The notes under the pieces: generated by a model | The model's database searches: none | Seen by the model: only the letters and a program-made list of their open reading frames with translations | What the model was told of the DNA's origin: nothing | Made by a program: the position numbers and the translations under genes | From: Desulfosudis oleivorans | Lineage (GTDB): Bacteria > Desulfobacterota > Desulfobacteria > Desulfobacterales > SURF-7 | Direction: 5' to 3' | DNA length: 64,000 nt | NCBI GenBank assembly: GCA_020723325.1 | Contig: DYJD01000011.1 | Span: 139,373 to 203,372 of the forward strand | Shown here: positions 62,001-64,000 of the stretch, one piece after another | Position numbering within the stretch: the stretch's first letter is position 1 | Layout: the number at the start of each line of letters is the position of its first letter

Positions 62001-64000
62001 AGCAAATATGATCCTGATGGCAGGTTGATTGATCAATGGTATGACTGCATTGTGGAAGGCAGATCGATTAATTATTTTTATAGGGGGTATAACGTCGAAG
62101 AAACGACTGACGGAATGGCTCGTTGGGTATCGCCAAGCGGCTTATGGCGAAAATTTGAAAGCTTCAACGAAGGCCGTAGTGGTCGCCTTAAGGCGTACGG
62201 TGATAAAAACGGAACCATCGCCCAATTCGATTACGATGATGCCACCGGCAGACTGCTCCGAATGACCGATTCTTCCGGTGAGCCGATTGTCTGGTTCGAA
62301 TATAATGCGGATAATCTCATATCGGCCTTTTACGACAGTGCCGGCCGACGGGTTGAGTACACCTATACCAACGGCCATCTGACGAATGTCAAGGATGTTA
62401 ACGGGAACAATACTTCTTATACGTATGATGACAAAGGCCGGCTGATCCGCACCACAAATCCGGAGGGCGGAGAAAGCAATATCACCTATGATAAGGAGGA
62501 CGGGATTCAATCTGTTTTGGATCAGAACGGGAAAGGCCATTTATTTGATTTTAATTATGACAAGTATAAAAAGCAATTGTATGCCCGGGTTCGCACCACA
62601 TCCGGCATGATCAAGGAGACCTGGTACAATAAGGATGGCGATACGAATAGAGTGGATTTGAACGGTCGTACGATCAAGAAAATCAATAAAGACAATCGTA
62701 TTCTGTATTTAACCGACGAAAACGGTTTTGTAACCCGAGAAGAATTTGATGAATGGGAAAATAAGACAAAGACGGTTTACCCAGACGGCTCGATGATTAA
62801 AAAGGAATACGAGCATAAATACAACCAACCTGTATCGAGTGTGGATGAAAATGGCGTCCTGACACGTTTTGAATACGATGAAAAAGGCAACCTTATTCGA
62901 AAAAGAGAGGCGATCGGTACAGATAATGAGCGCATCACTGAATACACCTATAGTACGAACGGCAATGTTTTAACGATCACGCAATTGGGCGATGCTGACA
63001 CACCGGCAGCCCTCACCCAAATGACCTATGACAGTGCCGGTAATATTTCAACAATTACCGACGCGGAAGGCAACTTGACCCAATTTACAAGTTATGACAA
63101 TATGGGCAACGTCCTGACCAAGATCGACCCGCGCGGCAAGGAATGGTCCTATACTTATGATGCCGCGGGTCACATGCTGACCGCCACCGATCCTTTGCTC
63201 AATATCACGAGATTCTTCTATGACAAGGTGGGCAATAAAGTTCATGAGATCGACGCGGAAGGCAGGGAAAAATTCTTTGAATACGACGACAGCAACAACC
63301 TGGTCAAAGCCATCGATGCCGATGGGAAGATTACCTTGTTCGAATACAACACGGACAACAAGTTAATTAAACAGACCGACCCCACCGGCAGGATCATAGA
63401 GTATCATTACGATAATGAGGGCCATCTGGTGCAAACCACCGACGGCAACAATAATCAGATCTATATGCAATACAAAACCGGGGCATCCGGTTGTTCCTCC
63501 TGCTCGGGCGGCACCGGCAGCGGCAGCCAGCTCGCCAAAACCATCTTCCCGACCTACGAGCAGGCCTATGCCTATGACCGCCGCGGCCGCAGGACAGCGG
63601 AGAGCGACATCATGGGTTCTACCATTTTGACCACCCATTTTGCCTATGATCCGGTCGGCAACCTGACCCAAAAGATCGACAAGGAGGGCAATCTCACCGG
63701 CTACGACTATGACGAGCTGAGACGCCTGACCAAGGTAGCCAATGCAACCGATGATGGAACCAATGAAACCATCTATACTTACGATGATCGTGACAACCTG
63801 ATTGCTCTTGAGGATGCGAAACACCAGATTACAAGGTTCGAATACGACCGAAACAATCGCCTTACCAAGGAAATCCGGCCCCTCAACCAGGCCACGACTT
63901 ATCATTACGATACGGCCGGGAATCTTGACTGGAAACTAGACGCCAAGAATCAGAAGACCGAATACGTTTACAACGACGCGGGCCAGCTCACGGACATCAA
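50067..64000 (+). CDS. Giant secreted protein with Gly-rich, LamG, FnIII/Ig and YD/RHS regions, 3' end outside window
   Basis: One uninterrupted frame of 4644 codons runs from the ATG at 50067 to the window edge. Signal peptide: a hydrophobic core (AFILLLFLYPLASSALA) ends near residue 42. Residues 45-808 hold three Gly-rich beta modules (YGGGGGAHGGNGG, GGRIAIYY). Ig-like domains follow to about 1310, a LamG/concanavalin-like domain at about 1313-1517 (AHYTMDGMVGD, FDGRIDDFRIYNYALT), then many FnIII/Ig-like domains to about 3680, a Cys-rich linker, and from about 3895 YD repeats (YDDKGRLIRTTNPEGG, YDAAGHMLTATDP). GAGG lies 6 bases before the ATG. Such architecture fits RHS/polymorphic-toxin or adhesin proteins; any C-terminal toxin domain is not visible. 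Long minus-strand open frames here are composition artefacts. Confidence 0.9.
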   Translation, partial: MKAIRCSNDNSAKNQNISFRAMLRIAFILLLFLYPLASSALADPVVISTNTTISATNTSFDNQDITVSGCTLTIDGAHQFQSLSIINGGKITHIANSTTQTNILDLNITNDVTIDTGASIDASGCGFTTDQGPGKGSATFYGGGGGGHGGNGGYCYNNYSATGISPGGVEYDSITNPSQIGSGGGYGRSGGRLGGNGGGGIRLNVGGRLENRGKILSNGNNGVGSFDMSSGGGSGGFIYLTVGDFAGVGEISANGGIGGSPSSGGGGAGGRIAIFYNTKTYTGATTAYGGTGYQNGSAGSIYLKSKISTEGQIIFDNSVNTVASTSIVGDFPDILIRNSVVIVAGNVTAISCTVSNNAVLTHSQNTDVQTNIIDMAVSGNMTVESSGLINASGLGFLRDQGNGKGLSGYYGGGGGAHGGNGGNGTSNTGGVSYDSVTDPSQIGSGGGSGSNGDRLGGNGGGGIRLSVSGRLENNGIIRANGNNGVGGGSVYCGGGGAGGFINLTVGELTGVGSISANGGIGGITGSNGGGGGAGGRIAIYYNSKSYTGTVTTYGGTGYQNGASGSVYIKSNADANGEVIYDNNQNYGAYTYISGTLPNITIRNKTMVVATGTITATSCIVSNNSILTHGINSNNQEYIVDMVVSGNFIIETGGLIDANSRGYTSGQGSGKGGSGYYGGGGGAHGGNGGNGTSNTGGVSYDSVTDPSQIGSGGGSGSNGDRLGGNGGGGIRLSVSGRLENNGIIRANGNNGVGGGSVYCGGGGAGGFINLTVGELTGVGSISANGGIGGITGSSGGGGGAGGRIAIYYHSAHPASTFNMANVAVVSGTGYQNGQPGTIYIPEVATPVITTNNGQDFSTGNIALTLTGTCLADAAVILVNGSADGVTHGPGTTSWSYSTNLTEGANTFSVVAQNGMGLQSGAAVITVTLNSTPPGAPVITTNSGGDFTVQTAQVQLQGTCTADSNAILVNGSAEGVTYTPGATTWSYSGELAVGANFFSVMAMNAAGQQSPADTITVTFANTVPDQPANVSPADGAVNVNQPVLLTASAYSDAEGDVHAAGQWQVRAQNGTFDTPVFNLVSGAGLIQATVPVGTLNWSATYYFHVRYKDSRGSWSAWSNETSFTTTADNLAPENVANLRVTASQENALVLTWNHSVDSAGDLASYKIYRDGNAVTTIAKEQNTHTLDGLAPATGYVVKVTSLDQSGNESSGATINAATLLNNPVNVQAHTGATRVSLSWDPASPAGLVKQYNVYIGASPFAGIAGLTPVATVTGTAADITGLTANQDYYFAVATVNISDGVKTAVTSIQATPVSRLTAHYTMDGMVGDQIYDETGVHTATVYGSAMIVPGYEGNALDLNGVDDWLGVDSLSLDLKTGDNITLTCWFKTTAAKTNDTSNILFASNNDAQGDLFRLGTGNSGGIYHAVGASGGEYGTGFNNGAWHYLALVQSGSGAYKIYVDNQLIRSATATAAAWSNAVFHSIGQEWDTTGPSDFFDGRIDDFRIYNYALTEAEIAALYVDNLPPELSSAVPADGSLVNLVNDIRLTLLDRQGAIDTVATAATMVVTNHQAQTLTGSVTVSGSTFIFTPDAAPLADGIYQIALTAFDMEGNSQAYAIAFTVDSEVPNAPTITGGTVTSGLIQVAPVINRSSSKTVTLTGTREADTSIWINGVQKTAVGSGDWSVALTLTEGENSLSVSMQDQAGNESAAVTVIIQVDSIAPAVSDMTPAHNSYINFGPADIILNLAETGSGLDLPGSTLAVRDNSLAFVPGDWQLTGSQLVFTPQVLLGDSVYTVTLQLKDLTGNQTGLLQYQFTLDRVAPAAPVINPVTSPTYNPGQTVSGTREAYSAILLNGTEVLGNVSGTSFQHTITLASGTNTLNFTARDRAGNLSQPATVTIVYDDVAPLAVTNLTINPNGDGTRVTLSWAGYNEAEHGDIAAYRIYRSTTGFARIDDAGVSQTGSVNAGTFTYAATGLSRNTAYYFAVVPVDQTGNFIYEVTAVAATPMDTQAPDEVRNLTVTAYADRLVFNWQPALATDLAGYKLYFDNATQPGATLTADVLTYERTGLAPATAYPFKIKATDGANDSAGVSLTGYTFLNNPTGLTATPFSGKVTLAWNASDPAAYVKHYAVYVSTTDFNGSVEGRNPALTTTGLSTQVAGLTNNTPYFFAVTAVNLSNGEKKEVTSITATPVADSQGPAIVNPLAGTTPLTEGLTLTKSLTLSLTADDPAGISRAEFLIDGALVRTDYTGPNYSFDLDLFSLSDGNHTISIAVYDTLGNKTLSVYNITVALALPAAPVITQPATGITVNQAACPVKGSAEKQTTVQLYLNDAAVGSPLAVDSQGNFAGSLTLVEGLNKLEAAAVNRTGIGPKSAAVNVTLNTAVPLAPAGLSAETRAGGTIRLSWPASAGSGVSGYNLYRAGQPFTTTAGGLKMNTGLITATQTDNLPPADGTYYYRVTAVNAAQNESELSNQATGVSDRLGPKAVAIVYTPQGRVGADGTMAPGRVNLLLTVSEALQALPFLSVTPEGGTPIAIELTKEDDLTYSGFFTITENTPTATAWAVFSGRDLYGNRGTDILSGNSIKIDTDGPAVSRLVVQPQAPIKNNAAGPVAVQMTLGLNEKVKTGTNPTLGYVLPSQGSEPISISSLNKIDTAPGDAETWQAVFTLPANAGQAGPETLSFRYTGQDELDNISHEILAANQFQVYQGNLPPLAAPTGLTAEALPGGQVMLSWKAVTNAVGYQIYRKAPGESELGSHARVNSGLEFTETVAEDGVYTYAVASIRSVNSEESESGLSTPVTVTTDATAPAAPTNLMLDLIPQGIRAQWTATVSAEPVTYAFYRAPGETTPVADATLIQEGFSQTSWIDFHPDNAQHWYFITAVDATGNESAPCAPQYLDFALLPVASITVTQQDLSLPVITWTHPSAANIDGYNLYLGPVSQGVKLNSNLLTTTTYTDVGYSGDTRAYTLTAVNDNQDSLARTLTLPKIKAVLPATARIKRGIMNRLEYQVTNSSEAEVTGITLKTALNNRTHLSATFSLAPGESRVVPVVVAGYSELPDVTPLTTTMEISPNTGETVRIIRSGEIEVMDGSLILQLFNEEFTRGAMGKVGFTLQNTGDEEIEIVTARNSGSQPSDQVTFTLLDKDNNVIATQPFKQAVGDMLVGLVNANTVARIPAGATFTSALFEMPIPATAPDQVTVRLNISTIYHHQGRTDQISMTGLSTTHQVSLVDTSYFGEITAVTPALSKGDQDITILGRAVERGTNNPLGSVKLKLVITVQGFERTYEVYTDTNGLFSYTFTPLSGEAGVYTVRAVHPDLTDKPVQGTFTIGRTTYSPALINLSLSRNYQKTINISLSTSAGNALETARLVFEPEDQPGAVLPQGVNITLGTPQNVPSSGSVNLPFTIWADNSAANTAVFYLKVLSGETPTIHGCVRINAQFLEAKPVLSFTPNHIETGVSWDNTVVESETLTNTGVADMNDVRVVLLSQNGSPAPAWVYLNSAADQGTIAVGESKKIDIAFSPVEGTTPEGIYTFLLRVISSNHPTRDIYVVATVTQSGRGKALFHLSDIYTGTLDANSDPIPGLSGAKIRLQNELVPTDIFNGGPSNTDGEIEFLDLPAGRYQYRVTAANHSEQTGRIWIKPAVTTTQEVFLDYNLVTVEWSVNEITIQDKYEITLNTTFQTDVPAAVVIAQPSATVLPKMKAGDVLNTEINLTNHGLIKADHLKFTLPTDDEHFKFEMLGGLPDSLFAKQVITVPIRVTCLSPLEPETETGGGCVNYVRCGYLVYDFICSNKRQSVSKTDYCVTYTSCSHEHTGGGQGGGSGTINVSGGGSGGTGSFLDNPAQESTPVSGSKCYPEQKSDVDDIKCEPCRNKATKQDQTQETKSEVHTRLRKYQRDDRDLSVKVPGGLAEINRYYRDGRWYMGFTDYADRSWPLFAGYMGADFHRKLLTIPCRDEKLLSEAVTIEGVIYGNLMVFSSDIALVSKYDPDGRLIDQWYDCIVEGRSINYFYRGYNVEETTDGMARWVSPSGLWRKFESFNEGRSGRLKAYGDKNGTIAQFDYDDATGRLLRMTDSSGEPIVWFEYNADNLISAFYDSAGRRVEYTYTNGHLTNVKDVNGNNTSYTYDDKGRLIRTTNPEGGESNITYDKEDGIQSVLDQNGKGHLFDFNYDKYKKQLYARVRTTSGMIKETWYNKDGDTNRVDLNGRTIKKINKDNRILYLTDENGFVTREEFDEWENKTKTVYPDGSMIKKEYEHKYNQPVSSVDENGVLTRFEYDEKGNLIRKREAIGTDNERITEYTYSTNGNVLTITQLGDADTPAALTQMTYDSAGNISTITDAEGNLTQFTSYDNMGNVLTKIDPRGKEWSYTYDAAGHMLTATDPLLNITRFFYDKVGNKVHEIDAEGREKFFEYDDSNNLVKAIDADGKITLFEYNTDNKLIKQTDPTGRIIEYHYDNEGHLVQTTDGNNNQIYMQYKTGASGCSSCSGGTGSGSQLAKTIFPTYEQAYAYDRRGRRTAESDIMGSTILTTHFAYDPVGNLTQKIDKEGNLTGYDYDELRRLTKVANATDDGTNETIYTYDDRDNLIALEDAKHQITRFEYDRNNRLTKEIRPLNQATTYHYDTAGNLDWKLDAKNQKTEYVYNDAGQLTDI
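51294..51628 (+). repeat. Direct repeat copy 1 inside the giant gene
   Basis: This 335-base segment, encoding the second Gly-rich module, reads base for base like 52092-52426, an offset of 798 bases (266 codons). Identity falls off quickly on both sides, so the event was recent duplication or gene conversion. Confidence 0.85.
52092..52426 (+). repeat. Direct repeat copy 2 inside the giant gene
   Basis: Second copy of the 335-base segment, in the third Gly-rich module. The first module (about 50460-50900) is a diverged relative at protein level. Confidence 0.85.

Overview
The window looks like a chromosomal segment of a strictly anaerobic Desulfobacterota bacterium, most likely of the Desulfobacterales/Desulfosarcina type. 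This is inferred from gene content: a ferredoxin-linked 2-oxoacid oxidoreductase coupled to Hdr/MvhD-type proteins, a selenocysteine-containing HdrA, a PEP-CTERM protein, and a large chemotaxis set with CheC, CheX and CheD. No rRNA, tRNA, CRISPR array or intact insertion sequence was seen.

Layout. (1) 1-7015: housekeeping and sugar metabolism, with a 3'-truncated small protein, a BAX inhibitor-1 type membrane protein, glmM, an orphan secreted PEP-CTERM protein behind a sigma-54-like promoter, an orphan left-handed beta-helix protein resembling the GlmU C-terminal part, and pgi. (2) 7110-9045: a plus-strand trio of response regulator, CheC phosphatase and diguanylate cyclase with overlapping start and stop codons. 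(3) 9060-27666: a minus-strand chemotaxis cluster. In transcription order it holds a HEAT-repeat/receiver protein, a receiver-histidine kinase, CheA, three chemoreceptors, CheW, CheR, CheD, CheB, a DNA-repair helicase-nuclease fusion (MrfA-MrfB like) and CheX. All three receptors end in an aromatic F-E-x-Y tail suited to tethering CheR. (4) 28031-38392: a seven-gene plus-strand energy-metabolism operon encoding KorDABC, an HdrA/GltD-like iron-sulfur flavoprotein, an MvhD-HdrC-HdrB fusion, and an HdrA-MvhD fusion. The HdrA gene is interrupted by an in-frame TGA that reads as selenocysteine and is followed by a bacterial SECIS-like hairpin. Together these could oxidise a 2-oxoacid and route electrons through a flavin-based bifurcating or confurcating Hdr-type complex. 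(5) 38576-41008: a membrane protein of unknown function, decayed SWIM and VWA gene fragments, and an AT-rich regulatory stretch with a sigma-54-like promoter and upstream palindrome. (6) 41009-64000: an accessory, cell-envelope or extracellular region. It holds a membrane-anchored transglutaminase-like protein, a 2163-residue secreted protein with 14 tandem beta-sandwich-type repeats, a four-helix-bundle (S23/IVP) protein, a rhodanese-like protein without the catalytic cysteine, and a giant secreted protein of at least 4644 residues. The giant protein carries three Gly-rich modules, a LamG-like domain, many FnIII/Ig-like domains and a YD/RHS region that runs off the window.

Intergenic spaces in region 6 are filled with a 9-bp-period minisatellite, usually as a forward array followed by a reverse-complement array. 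One array is translated as part of a signal peptide. The strongest candidates for follow-up are the selenoprotein HdrA and its fused partners, the minisatellite-bounded giant secreted proteins, and the chemoreceptor with a duplicated Cys/His-rich PAS domain.
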